Source: Candidatus Sumerlaeota bacterium (GTDB taxonomy: Bacteria > CG03 > SLGR01). Taken from it: a stretch of 24,448 nucleotides of DNA. The notes under the pieces were generated by a model, which searched no databases, had not been told where the DNA came from, and was given only the letters and a program-made list of their open reading frames with translations. Positions 8,733 through 15,883 of the stretch are shown in pieces. Numbering within the stretch: the stretch's first letter is position 1; each line of letters opens with the position of its first letter. The stretch spans positions 1 to 24,448 of the forward strand of contig SLGR01000229.1 in NCBI GenBank assembly GCA_007136585.1, written 5' to 3'. The translations under genes were made by a program, and so were the position numbers.

Positions 8733-9691
8733 TTCACCGCCTCCGGTTTTCTTTTCCTGAAATCAAACCATACATCCAGTATACCTGCCGCCGTAAAGAA
8801 ATACGCGCCCCTAAACAGTATAATAAGCCCCGCTATCAGAAACCATTTTACCGCCGGAGAAAAACCCAGTCCTCTGAAAAAAACCAGGATCAGGGCAACC
8901 CCGTTGATTAAGTAACCCGCCAGAAGCACAACCGCCGCGTTTGAAGCCGCGACATGAAGATACTCCGAAAACTGCAGCCGGGTTCCGGCCGCAAAGACCG
9001 CACCCGCCACCAGAAGCAACCATATAAAACTCTCCGGCATCCTGAATGACTCCGCCGGGGGCACCCCCATTTTAGATATTTTCAAACTAACATCCCGGCA
9101 CAAGAGCCATGACCCCGCAAACGCCGCGGCGATAACCAGACCGGTAAAGTTCTCCCTGAAAAAAACTATATTGCGGAGGATATGTCCCTCAACCCCCTCA
9201 ATAAACACGGAGGTGAACCGGTGGTCATAATAAGCGCCTATGCTCAGAGCTCCCAGGGCGCGCAGCCTGCCGGCAAGATGCCCCGCCAGGGGTTTCCCTG
9301 AAAAAACGCTCCAACCCCTGGAAAAAACCATAAAAAGAACCGTCCATACACCAGCGGAAGCGGCAACCCTCCCAGCTGGCTTAAGCCTGGTCCTTTCCAG
9401 AAAAAGAAACCCGGCGGCAAAAACGGCAAAAAGAGCAAAAAGAAAAAAGGACCCCTCCCATCCGATCAGGTATCCTGCCGCAAGAGCCGCCGCGGACCAG
9501 GATAAAACAGCCGGGATAACCTCTCCTTTTATCAGCATCACAAGCTGCGGAGAAATAGCAAGAAAAACAGCAGAAGCGGCAGCGGCAGCCGTCACAGGTG
9601 AAACAGGAACAAGAAGAAAGGCCAGGGCGGAGACTGAGGCGAAAAAAACCGAAAAAAGAACCGCTGTCAGCAGCTTTTTCGGGTCAGCCAC
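8729..9691 (-). CDS. DUF2232 (YybS-like) polytopic membrane protein
   Basis: 320 aa, about eight to nine hydrophobic segments spread over the whole length, with a short charged C-terminus RKRKPEAVK. The last transmembrane segment is followed by GILDVWFDFRKR, which matches the C-terminal pattern of DUF2232/YybS proteins as I know it. Members of that family are commonly encoded between rpsR and rplI, as here, which supports the call. Function is unknown; a transporter-like or energy-coupling role has been suggested for the wider family but nothing in this sequence proves it. The start is a GTG (GTG GCT GAC) eight bases after the rpsR stop; its Shine-Dalgarno sequence is weak (GGAAAG). Overlaps rplI by four bases. 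Confidence 0.8.
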   Translation of the reverse strand: MADPKKLLTAVLFSVFFASVSALAFLLVPVSPVTAAAAASAVFLAISPQLVMLIKGEVIPAVLSWSAAALAAGYLIGWEGSFFLFALFAVFAAGFLFLERTRLKPAGRVAASAGVWTVLFMVFSRGWSVFSGKPLAGHLAGRLRALGALSIGAYYDHRFTSVFIEGVEGHILRNIVFFRENFTGLVIAAAFAGSWLLCRDVSLKISKMGVPPAESFRMPESFIWLLLVAGAVFAAGTRLQFSEYLHVAASNAAVVLLAGYLINGVALILVFFRGLGFSPAVKWFLIAGLIILFRGAYFFTAAGILDVWFDFRKRKPEAVK

Positions 9692-9699
9692 TTTCCGGC

Positions 9700-9903
9700 T
9701 TACCTTGTAAAAGGCAGAAGGGCCAGGTTTCTTGAACGCTTTACAGCCCGGGAAACTTCCCGCTGGTGACGCGCGCAGTTACCGGTAAAAGACCGCGGCA
9801 GAAGTTTGCCCCTGCGGTCAATAAATTTCTCAAGAAAACCCGGTTCCTTGTAATCCACCTCTGTATCGTACCTGCATAGTTTACATCTGGTCTTAGCTGT
9901 CAT
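9700..9903 (-). CDS. rpsR: 30S ribosomal protein S18, zinc-binding (C+) form
   Basis: 67 aa. S18 pairs with S6 on the platform of the 30S subunit. Conserved blocks: VDYKEPGFLEKFIDRRGKLLPR, shown here only in part as the run from Val16 to Arg37, then TGNCARHQR and the C-terminal KRSRNLALLPF. Cys7, Cys10, Cys43 and His46 make a plausible zinc site, so this is the metal-binding paralogue type rather than the Cys-less type of Bacillus. It sits 54 bases after ssb, in the order rpsF-ssb-rpsR that is widespread in bacteria. ZnuABC lies about 8 kb away in the same window, but no Zur site or second S18 copy is seen here. Confidence 0.97.
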   Translation of the reverse strand: MTAKTRCKLCRYDTEVDYKEPGFLEKFIDRRGKLLPRSFTGNCARHQREVSRAVKRSRNLALLPFTR

Positions 9904-9957
9904 ATATTCATACTCCCGAATTAATAATACGCTCTGCGTTTAATACGATCCCGTCCG

Positions 9958-10410
9958 TTAAAAGGGGATCTCCTCGTCTTCTTCCCCGGATGCGTCAAAC
10001 CCGGCAGTATCCTCCTTTACCGGTTCATGGCTCCGAATATCATTATCCTGTTCTTCTTTCCCGGACTGACCGCTGCCGCCAGAGGGAAGGAACTGCACGG
10101 TCCGGGCCACGACCTCCAGTTTTGACCGGGTATCTCCTTCAGGTGTCTCCCACCTGGACTGGGAGATGCGCCCTTCAATATGCACACCGCGACCTTTTGA
10201 AAGGTATTTATCGCAGTTCTCGGCCTGATTACCCCATACTGTCACCGGGATAAAATCAGCGGCTTCAACCCACTGGCCTGAATTCTTATCCTTGTACCTG
10301 CGGTTTACGGCCACCTGAAGGGTGGCTACCGCGCTTCCAGAAGGCGTATACCTGAGTTCCGGATCCCTGGTCAAGTTTCCCATAATAACAACAAGATTGG
10401 CGCTTGCCAT
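9958..10410 (-). CDS. ssb: Single-stranded DNA-binding protein
   Basis: 150 aa. Binds single-stranded DNA as a tetramer during replication and repair. The OB fold occupies about residues 1-108 (NLVVIMGNLTRDPELRYTPS, then FIPVTVWGNQAENCDKYLSKG and GRISQSRWE). A Gly/Ser/Gln-rich linker follows, and the protein ends in the acidic tip EEDEEIPF, which recruits partner proteins in the SSB family. The start ATG has GGGAGG about eight bases upstream. It lies 21 bases after rpsF, as in most rpsF-ssb-rpsR operons. Confidence 0.97.
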   Translation of the reverse strand: MASANLVVIMGNLTRDPELRYTPSGSAVATLQVAVNRRYKDKNSGQWVEAADFIPVTVWGNQAENCDKYLSKGRGVHIEGRISQSRWETPEGDTRSKLEVVARTVQFLPSGGSGQSGKEEQDNDIRSHEPVKEDTAGFDASGEEDEEIPF

Positions 10411-10431
10411 AACGTTTTCCTCCCGGGTAAT

Positions 10432-10722
10432 TTACCCTTCCTCTTTTTTTACAATAATGTGCCTTATATACCTCTCGTCAAGACGGTAGTGTCTGGTCAG
10501 TCCTTCTATACCGGAAGAGGGCGAGCTGAAATGGATACAGTAATACCCGGCAACCTCGTTCTTTTTCACGGGGTAGGCCATTTTCTTGTCTCCCATCTCA
10601 TCAACTGACCCTATCTCCCCGCCGGCGGCGGTTATAAGGTCTTCAACTGATTTCAGGCTGTCGGCTCTCTCCTCCTCTGAAAAGGCGGCAGGCACGGCAA
10701 AAACGGTCTCGTAGGCTGGCAT
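10432..10722 (-). CDS. rpsF: 30S ribosomal protein S6
   Basis: 96 aa, typical length. First gene of the long left-hand operon. Motifs: MPAYETVFAVPAAFSEEE at the N-terminus, GDKKMAYPVKKNEVAGYY in the middle and LTRHYRLDERYIRHIIVKK at the C-terminus, the normal S6 ferredoxin-like fold. The ATG has a strong Shine-Dalgarno sequence (AAAGGAGG, six bases away), but that site can pair with an upstream CCTTT stretch in the leader. The S6:S18 heterodimer is known to repress its own operon in several bacteria by binding the leader RNA. Confidence 0.97.
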   Translation of the reverse strand: MPAYETVFAVPAAFSEEERADSLKSVEDLITAAGGEIGSVDEMGDKKMAYPVKKNEVAGYYCIHFSSPSSGIEGLTRHYRLDERYIRHIIVKKEEG

Positions 10723-10728
10723 ATTGAA

Positions 10729-10786
10729 CCTCCTTTACGGTCCTAAGCATAATACTTCCTAGGGCTCTCTCCCTGAGAGCAAAGGA
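10729..10786 (-). promoter_or_regulatory. rpsF leader RNA, candidate S6:S18-binding autoregulatory structure
   Basis: Folding by hand on the minus strand gives an outer stem of TCCTTT (10,786-10,781) with AAAGGA (10,736-10,731), which covers the Shine-Dalgarno region. It encloses a hairpin GCTCTC/GAGAGC (10,780-10,764) and a second one CCTAGG/CTTAGG (10,763-10,742, one G-U pair). Unpaired CCG (10,740-10,738) sits between the second hairpin and the outer stem's 3' strand. A CCG in such an internal loop is the recognition element described for S6:S18 leaders, so structure, position and neighbour all agree. Not confirmed by a covariance search. Confidence 0.55.
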
Positions 10787-10800
10787 TTTTAACTTTGTGG

Positions 10801-10829
10801 ATTATATCAAAATCACCAGGGGGGCGCAA
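10801..10829 (-). promoter_or_regulatory. Extended -10 promoter for rpsF operon
   Basis: On the minus strand the -10 is TATAAT (10,806-10,801) preceded by TGA, giving an extended TGn-TATAAT. The -35 candidate TTGCGC (10,829-10,824) is weak and 17 bases away. The predicted RNA start near 10,794 puts the whole candidate leader structure inside the transcript. Confidence 0.7.
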
Positions 10830-10842
10830 GTGAGAACTTGCG
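10825..10842. repeat. Perfect inverted repeat at the ychF end, overlapping the rpsF -35
   Basis: CGCAAG, six-base spacer, CTTGCG. It starts two bases after the ychF stop and covers most of the rpsF -35 region. It could be an operator or the stem of a transcript end for the upstream operon; a C-run, not a T-run, follows it on the minus strand, which speaks against a standard intrinsic terminator. Confidence 0.5.
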
Positions 10843-10844
10843 GG

Positions 10845-11840
10845 TCAGCGCGAAAATAAAATCTCAACAATATCTCCGTCGCGGACCGGTGAATCCCGGC
10901 CTTCAGTTCGAATCTTTCCCTGTTTTTTGAGCAGAGACATATCAAACCCCGTATTCGCAAGATCGGCGTAATTGTATACCAGGGCCCTTATAAACCCTTT
11001 CTGCATATCGGTGTGAACCTTACCCGCGGCCTCGTAAACCGTGGCCCCATCCCGGATTATATGCCCTCTTATCTCTTTCCCCCCCGCCGCGGTAAAAAAG
11101 AGTATCCTGTTTAATATACCAAGGACCTTTTCAAGTAGGGTGTCGGCCCCGGACTCGTGCCCGGGAAGTTCATTCAGGAACACTTCGCGCTCGGTTTCCG
11201 GAAGTCCCAGGAGTTCAAGCTGGTATAGGACATCTATGCAGACCTCCTTTCCGGTATAACATACGGGAGGCGCGCTGCCCGAGTTTACGTTAAAGACCCT
11301 TATGCAGGGTTTAGGCGTTATCAGCACACCTTCCTCGTCCGGAGGGGGGACCTGCCGGCGCTGCAGCATATCCCGGGCATCCTCCCAGTACCGGTTTCCG
11401 GATCCGGACTCAACCCGCCTCCGGGCTATCTCAAGATCGGCCAGGAAAAGCTCAGTCTCCAGAAGCTCTATATCACCCCGGATATCCCCTGTGGAACCTT
11501 CGCACTCCGGAACCCTGCCGGATTCAAAGGCCCTCACCGTGTGTATAACCGCCTCCGCTGTCCGGATATGTGACAGAAACTGGTTCCCAAGTCCTTCGCC
11601 GGAGGAGGCCCCCGGGGCAAGACCCGCTACATCAAGGAAAGTCACCGCCGGAGGGGTTACCCGGGCTGAGGGATAGAGCCTTTTAAGATCATTGAGCCTG
11701 GGGTCATCCAGCTTCGCGACACCCGTATTGGGTTCAATCGTACAGAAAGGATAGCAGGAACTCTCGGCCCCCCCTCCCGTAAGCAGGTTAAAGAGAGCTG
11801 ATTTTCCCGCATTCGGGAGCCCGATTATCCCGCAGTTCAC
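10845..11840 (-). CDS. ychF: YchF/OLA1-family P-loop NTPase, short form
   Basis: 331 aa against the usual about 363. YchF is a translation- and stress-associated ATPase that binds ribosomes. Walker A is GLPNAGKS (7-14), switch II DVAGLAPGASSGEGLGNQFL is nearly identical to the family, and the C-terminal TGS domain ends VRDGDIVEILF. The GTP/ATP-specificity element, normally N-x-x-E in this family, reads NVNS here. The deficit of about 30 residues lies in the middle, including the coiled-coil region. The GTG start follows the hppA TAA with no gap; the Shine-Dalgarno sequence is weak. It is the last gene of the operon that begins at 17,555. The family call is secure; the altered specificity motif is a visible oddity. 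Confidence 0.92.
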   Translation of the reverse strand: MNCGIIGLPNAGKSALFNLLTGGGAESSCYPFCTIEPNTGVAKLDDPRLNDLKRLYPSARVTPPAVTFLDVAGLAPGASSGEGLGNQFLSHIRTAEAVIHTVRAFESGRVPECEGSTGDIRGDIELLETELFLADLEIARRRVESGSGNRYWEDARDMLQRRQVPPPDEEGVLITPKPCIRVFNVNSGSAPPVCYTGKEVCIDVLYQLELLGLPETEREVFLNELPGHESGADTLLEKVLGILNRILFFTAAGGKEIRGHIIRDGATVYEAAGKVHTDMQKGFIRALVYNYADLANTGFDMSLLKKQGKIRTEGRDSPVRDGDIVEILFSR

Positions 11841-13880
11841 TTAAAAGAGTCTTACCAGGAAAAGATGGATTTCCTGTATAACCCCGCTGAATACAAGAGA
11901 AACGACTGCCATAAGTTTCAGGAGTATATTAAGAGAAGGGCCCGAGGTATCCTTGAACGGATCCCCCACCGTATCTCCTATAACTGTGGCCTTATGGACA
12001 TCCGAACCCTTGCCTCCAAGGTTTCCCTCCTCCACCCACTTCTTGGCGTTATCCCAGGCCCCTCCCGAGTTGGAGAGGAAAAGAGCCAGCGGAACCCCCG
12101 ATATAAGGCTCCCCGCGAGGAACCCTCCCAGGGCCTCCATCCCGAGGATTATACCTACAGCCACGGGAAGCGTCACGGCAAGGATACCGGGCATTATCAT
12201 TTCCCTGAGGGCCCCGCGGGTCGTAATATCCACGCACCTCTCGGAATCGGGTTCGGCCTTCCCGTCCATAAGCCCGGTTATTTCCCTGAACTGTCTCCTC
12301 ACCTCCTCAACCACGCTGTAGGCGGCGCGCCCTACGGCGTTCATTGTAGCCGCCGAAAAAACAAACGGCACGACTCCTCCTATGAACATCCCCGCGACAA
12401 CACCGGGTTTAAGAACGTCTATTATACTTATCCCGGCAGTGGCCGCATAGGCGGAAAAAAGTGCCAGAGCCGTAAGGGCCGCCGAGCCTATGGCAAACCC
12501 TTTTCCAACGGCGGCCGTGGTATTTCCCACAGCGTCAAGGGCCTCGGCCCGCTGGCGCACATCTCCACCCATGGCTGCCATCTCCGCTATCCCCGCCGCG
12601 TTATCGGCTATAGGCCCGTAGGCGTCTACGGCTACCGTCATCCCGGTAATGGAGAGCATCCCTATTGCGGCAAGGGCGACCCCGAAAACTCCGGCAGCCG
12701 CGTAGGCTATTACTATGGCAACGGATATAGCCGCAAGAGGGATGGCCGTTGAGAGCATCCCTGTAGCGGTCCCGGCTATTATGTTTGTCGCCGGACCCGT
12801 CTTTGAAGCCTCGGCTATCTTGTGCACGGATTTACCCGAAGTATAGTACTCAGCGGCGTTTCCGACCGTAATACCCGCTGTAAGTCCTACAAGGACAGCC
12901 CAGAAGGGACTGAAATCGGTATACCAGTAATTTGATATGAAAAAAGTCCCGATCAGAAGGACAACCCCGGAGACAAGCATACCGCAGTTAAGGGCTTTCT
13001 GCGGCTTGGAGGTCTGCACACGGACAAAAAACACCCCTATTATAGAAGATATTATCCCCCAGGCGGCGAGAAGAAACGCAAGCATGGCACCGTGGGAATT
13101 GCCGGCAGCCATAGCGATTACCAGAGCCGAGATCACAGCACCCACATAAGATTCAAAGAGATCCGCTCCCATACCCGCGACATCCCCGACGTTATCACCT
13201 ACGTTATCTGCTATGACAGCCGGGTTGCGGGGGTCATCCTCGGGTATACCGGCCTCCACTTTACCCACAAGGTCCGCTCCTACATCGGCCGCTTTTGTAT
13301 ATATTCCGCCTCCGACGCGGGAGAAAAGAGCAACCGAAGAGGCACCCATACTGAACCCTATTATAAGCTGTACGGCCTGATTTAAGGCCTCTGCCGGGGA
13401 AAGCTCAAAACCTATTATCCGTATGAGCAGAAGAAATACAGCGGCAAGCCCGGTAAGCCCCAGACCCACCACGCTCAGCCCCATTACCGCTCCCCCCGGA
13501 AAGGCTACCCGGAGACCCTCAGCGATACTCTTGGAACAGGCCTGGGCGGTCCTGGCGTTAGCCGCGGTAGCCACCCTCATCCCTATATAACCGGCCAGTA
13601 TGGAGCAACCGGCCCCTATGAGAAAAGCCAGAGTGCTTAAGGGGCTTATGGCGAAAAATATTATAACCGCAAGAATCAGAACAAAAACAAGAATCCACGT
13701 GTACTCCCGTTTAAGGAAAGCCATCGCTCCCTGCTGGACCATCCTGGAGATCCTGCGCATCTCCTGGGTTCCGGGATCGGAGTTAAGGACGCTCCTTGCG
13801 ATAATACCCACAAAAACCATAGCCAGCAAACCGCAACCCAGCGCTATCCAAATAGAACTTAAATCTCCAGCAAACATCAT
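11841..13880 (-). CDS. hppA: Membrane-bound proton/sodium-translocating pyrophosphatase, K+-dependent type
   Basis: 679 aa with about 16 hydrophobic segments. Hydrolyses pyrophosphate and pumps H+ or Na+ across the inner membrane. The substrate-binding stretch GGIYTKAADVGADLVGK and DNVGDNVGDVAGMGADLFES, and the C-terminal GDTVGDPFKDTSGP, carry the Asp and Lys ligands. GNTTAAVGKG has Ala where K+-independent enzymes have Lys, which marks a K+-dependent enzyme. The Glu in ADLFESY is at the place seen in Na+-pumping members such as that of Thermotoga, so Na+ transport is possible but not proven. The start ATG overlaps the DUF502 stop and has AAGGAG five bases upstream. Pyrophosphate made by Prs, IspD and the nucleotidyltransferase could feed it. 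Confidence 0.96.
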   Translation of the reverse strand: MMFAGDLSSIWIALGCGLLAMVFVGIIARSVLNSDPGTQEMRRISRMVQQGAMAFLKREYTWILVFVLILAVIIFFAISPLSTLAFLIGAGCSILAGYIGMRVATAANARTAQACSKSIAEGLRVAFPGGAVMGLSVVGLGLTGLAAVFLLLIRIIGFELSPAEALNQAVQLIIGFSMGASSVALFSRVGGGIYTKAADVGADLVGKVEAGIPEDDPRNPAVIADNVGDNVGDVAGMGADLFESYVGAVISALVIAMAAGNSHGAMLAFLLAAWGIISSIIGVFFVRVQTSKPQKALNCGMLVSGVVLLIGTFFISNYWYTDFSPFWAVLVGLTAGITVGNAAEYYTSGKSVHKIAEASKTGPATNIIAGTATGMLSTAIPLAAISVAIVIAYAAAGVFGVALAAIGMLSITGMTVAVDAYGPIADNAAGIAEMAAMGGDVRQRAEALDAVGNTTAAVGKGFAIGSAALTALALFSAYAATAGISIIDVLKPGVVAGMFIGGVVPFVFSAATMNAVGRAAYSVVEEVRRQFREITGLMDGKAEPDSERCVDITTRGALREMIMPGILAVTLPVAVGIILGMEALGGFLAGSLISGVPLALFLSNSGGAWDNAKKWVEEGNLGGKGSDVHKATVIGDTVGDPFKDTSGPSLNILLKLMAVVSLVFSGVIQEIHLFLVRLF

Positions 13881-14521
13881 ATCTCCTTTCCTTCCGGCAG
13901 GGCTCTTGCCACCGGAAACTCAAAACCTTCCGGGGTAATGATCCCCCCGGAGAACACAAATTCCAACGCCTGGTTAACTGAGACCGGAAGAACCCTGACC
14001 TCGTCTTCCGGAATTATTATAACAAACCCCGTAGTGGGGTTCGGGGTTGAGGGGACAAATACCGCCGCTCTTCTTTCCCCTGTATCCGTTCTCATCCTGT
14101 TAGTGACAAAAACGACCGTATGGACTCCCCTGCGGGGGTACTCTATGAGAGCGACCTCCTTGAAGGATTTCTTATTTACAAACATCATATCGGTTACTTT
14201 CCTAATAGTACCGTATATTTTTGAGGCTACCGGGGTTCTCTTGACTATCGCTTCAAGCCACGAAAGAACGGCCCTGCCTATAAAATTCCTGGCAAAAAGG
14301 CCTACACCCCATATAATAAGCAGCGTAAGCAGGGCGCTTATCAGCATCTGCACCCCGGTGGGAAGAACGGATACGGGTGGAATATCCTCAAAGAGCGGCA
14401 GGAACTGTCTGCCGAAAAAACTGAATACGGACCCTATTATCCAGAAAGTAAGGCCCAGGGGAAGTATCACCACAAGCCCGGTTATAACCCGGCTGCGGAA
14501 ACCGCCTGAAAGTTTTCTCAT
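13877..14521 (-). CDS. DUF502 family membrane protein
   Basis: 214 aa. Two hydrophobic segments (about 12-36 and 56-80) are followed by a soluble, beta-rich domain. The conserved DUF502 blocks are present: RSRVITGLVVILPLGLTFWI, then TPVASKIYGTIRKV and VALIEYPRRGVHTVVFVTN, and PTTGFVIIIPEDEVRVL near the C-terminus. Function is unknown in the family. It overlaps pth and hppA by four bases each (ATGA), so all three should be translated together. No sign of truncation. Confidence 0.88.
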   Translation of the reverse strand: MRKLSGGFRSRVITGLVVILPLGLTFWIIGSVFSFFGRQFLPLFEDIPPVSVLPTGVQMLISALLTLLIIWGVGLFARNFIGRAVLSWLEAIVKRTPVASKIYGTIRKVTDMMFVNKKSFKEVALIEYPRRGVHTVVFVTNRMRTDTGERRAAVFVPSTPNPTTGFVIIIPEDEVRVLPVSVNQALEFVFSGGIITPEGFEFPVARALPEGKEI

Positions 14522-15066
14522 GAGTTGTACCTGTTCATGGCCTCACGGGGGCCGTTATTTATATAGCACTCAAGGAGGTTGCGGCAGTCGATAAGCATAT
14601 CCCCTACCTTTTCAAGTTCAGCCTTTTTAAACTTTCCCAGAACATAGGCGGTCTTGTCGGGTTCGTCAGCCCCTCCGACACCCATCCTGAGCCTGGCGAA
14701 TTCCCGGCTCCCCAGGTGCTCAATTACTGAGGATATCCCGTTATGTCCCCCCGCTGAACCGGAAAGCCTAAGGCGTATTTTTCCCAGCGGCAGATTGAAA
14801 TCATCGCAGGCTATGAGAAGGTCCTCTATCTCCGCCTGCTTATCTTCCATAAGTTTCCTGACAGCTCTCCCGCTGCGGTTCATATAGGTCATTGGTTTTA
14901 CGGCGGTAAAATCAGGGTGCTCGGAATAAATATAGGTTGAAGACGGGGCGGCCCTGAACCCCTTCCCTCCGGTCACCGTATCGGCAAGCATAAACCCGAG
15001 GTTATGTCTTGTCAACAGATACCCGGCTCCGGGGTTACCAAGCCCCACAAGGTAAACCCTGCCCAA
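14518..15066 (-). CDS. pth: Peptidyl-tRNA hydrolase
   Basis: 182 aa, typical. Cleaves peptidyl-tRNA released from stalled ribosomes in the cytosol. All catalytic positions are visible: Asn in GLGNPG (about 11), His in TRHNLGF (about 21), Asn in MTYMNRSG, Asp in ACDDFNLPLG and Asn in GGHNGISS. The start is a TTG at 15,066 with GGGGAG six bases upstream, in the region of the rplY stop codon; three bases separate the two genes. The rplY-pth pair is widespread in bacteria. Overlaps DUF502 by four bases. Confidence 0.97.
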   Translation of the reverse strand: MGRVYLVGLGNPGAGYLLTRHNLGFMLADTVTGGKGFRAAPSSTYIYSEHPDFTAVKPMTYMNRSGRAVRKLMEDKQAEIEDLLIACDDFNLPLGKIRLRLSGSAGGHNGISSVIEHLGSREFARLRMGVGGADEPDKTAYVLGKFKKAELEKVGDMLIDCRNLLECYINNGPREAMNRYNS

Positions 15067-15069
15067 CCT

Positions 15070-15783
15070 TCACTCCCCGGGTGCTTCTTTATCTTCTTCC
15101 TCTTTATCCGGCTCGGGTTTTTCTTTTTTCTCCTCTCCGGGTTCCGGCTCTTCTTCCTCACCCTCGCGTCCTATGATCTCAGGCTCTTCCTCTTCAGCCG
15201 GCTCTTCCTCCTCCTTGATCTCCGTGGGCGGAACAAGGTTCACGACAAGCGATTCGGAATCCTCCAGTATCTCTACTCCGTCAGACTTGGGAATATCCGA
15301 GACTTTGAGGTGATCCCCCACATTCAACTCGGAGACATCAAGAACAAAGTTATCAGGTATATCTCCCGGCAGACAGCTAACCCTTATCTCGCGTATAATA
15401 TGTTCAAGGACACCGCCTTCTTTCTTTACACCGGGCGGGTCCCCTTCCACCTCCACAGGTATCTCCACCTCCACTTTCTCGGTCATCCTTATCTGACCGA
15501 AATCAATATGAAGTATATTCATACTCAGCGGGTGAACCTGTATCTCCCTGATAATGGTGGTAACAGGTTTCTTTCCGCCCACTTTCAGTTTTATAAGAGC
15601 GTTCTCGCCGTGCTCGGTAGATATGGCCTGTCTGAGCTCGCTGTCATCAACTATTACAGGGGTATTCTCTACATCAGGGCCGTAAAGTATAGCCGGTATC
15701 TTCCCGTCTCTCCGTATATCGTTGAGCCTTTTCCCTGAAAAATCCTTCCTTTTCTCAGCCGAAAGTTTTATCTCTTCACCCAT
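15070..15783 (-). CDS. rplY: 50S ribosomal protein L25/general stress protein CTC, long acidic tail
   Basis: 237 aa, the long TL5/CTC type. It binds 5S rRNA. The N-terminal L25 domain (about 1-95) contains KRLNDIRRDGKIPAILYGP and IREIQVHPLSMNILHIDF; the CTC beta domain (about 96-185) has VPVEVEG-like EIPVEVEGDPPGVK, then GGVLEHIIREIRVSCLPGDI. The last 50 residues are almost only Glu, Pro, Lys and Asp, a low-complexity acidic tail longer than the core needs. The ATG has AAGGAG eight bases upstream, and a 100-base leader separates it from prs. The tail is real in the reading frame, not a frameshift product, since the following pth gene starts directly after it. Confidence 0.95.
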   Translation of the reverse strand: MGEEIKLSAEKRKDFSGKRLNDIRRDGKIPAILYGPDVENTPVIVDDSELRQAISTEHGENALIKLKVGGKKPVTTIIREIQVHPLSMNILHIDFGQIRMTEKVEVEIPVEVEGDPPGVKKEGGVLEHIIREIRVSCLPGDIPDNFVLDVSELNVGDHLKVSDIPKSDGVEILEDSESLVVNLVPPTEIKEEEEPAEEEEPEIIGREGEEEEPEPGEEKKEKPEPDKEEEDKEAPGE

Positions 15784-15883
15784 ATTATTCTCCTTTTTTT
15801 TCTTAAAGTAACCCGGATGTGATACCGGTTTACATACCTTTCAACCGGGGTGTAATTATTTAACCCTTACCCCGGCACACGGC
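15784..15883 (-). promoter_or_regulatory. prs-rplY intergenic leader with overlapping inverted repeats
   Basis: The 100-base gap between prs and rplY is the longest in this operon. It holds two overlapping dyads: CCGGGG/CCCCGG (15,845-15,850 and 15,870-15,875) and AACCGG/CCGGTT (15,825-15,830 and 15,843-15,848). They share bases, so only one can form at a time. No U-run follows, so a simple intrinsic terminator is unlikely. No convincing promoter was found. A regulatory role in L25 synthesis is inference. Confidence 0.35.

Noticed and set aside
8262-8915. 217-codon plus-strand frame
   Set aside because: Antisense of rplI and DUF2232; no family resemblance.
11865-12752. 295-codon open frame on the plus strand
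   Set aside because: It lies wholly opposite hppA, whose protein matches a known family over its full length. The plus-strand translation is full of Arg, Gly, Pro and His with no recognisable motif.
15845-15875. Intrinsic terminator after prs
   Set aside because: The stem is strong but is not followed by a U-run, and rplY downstream has no obvious promoter of its own.
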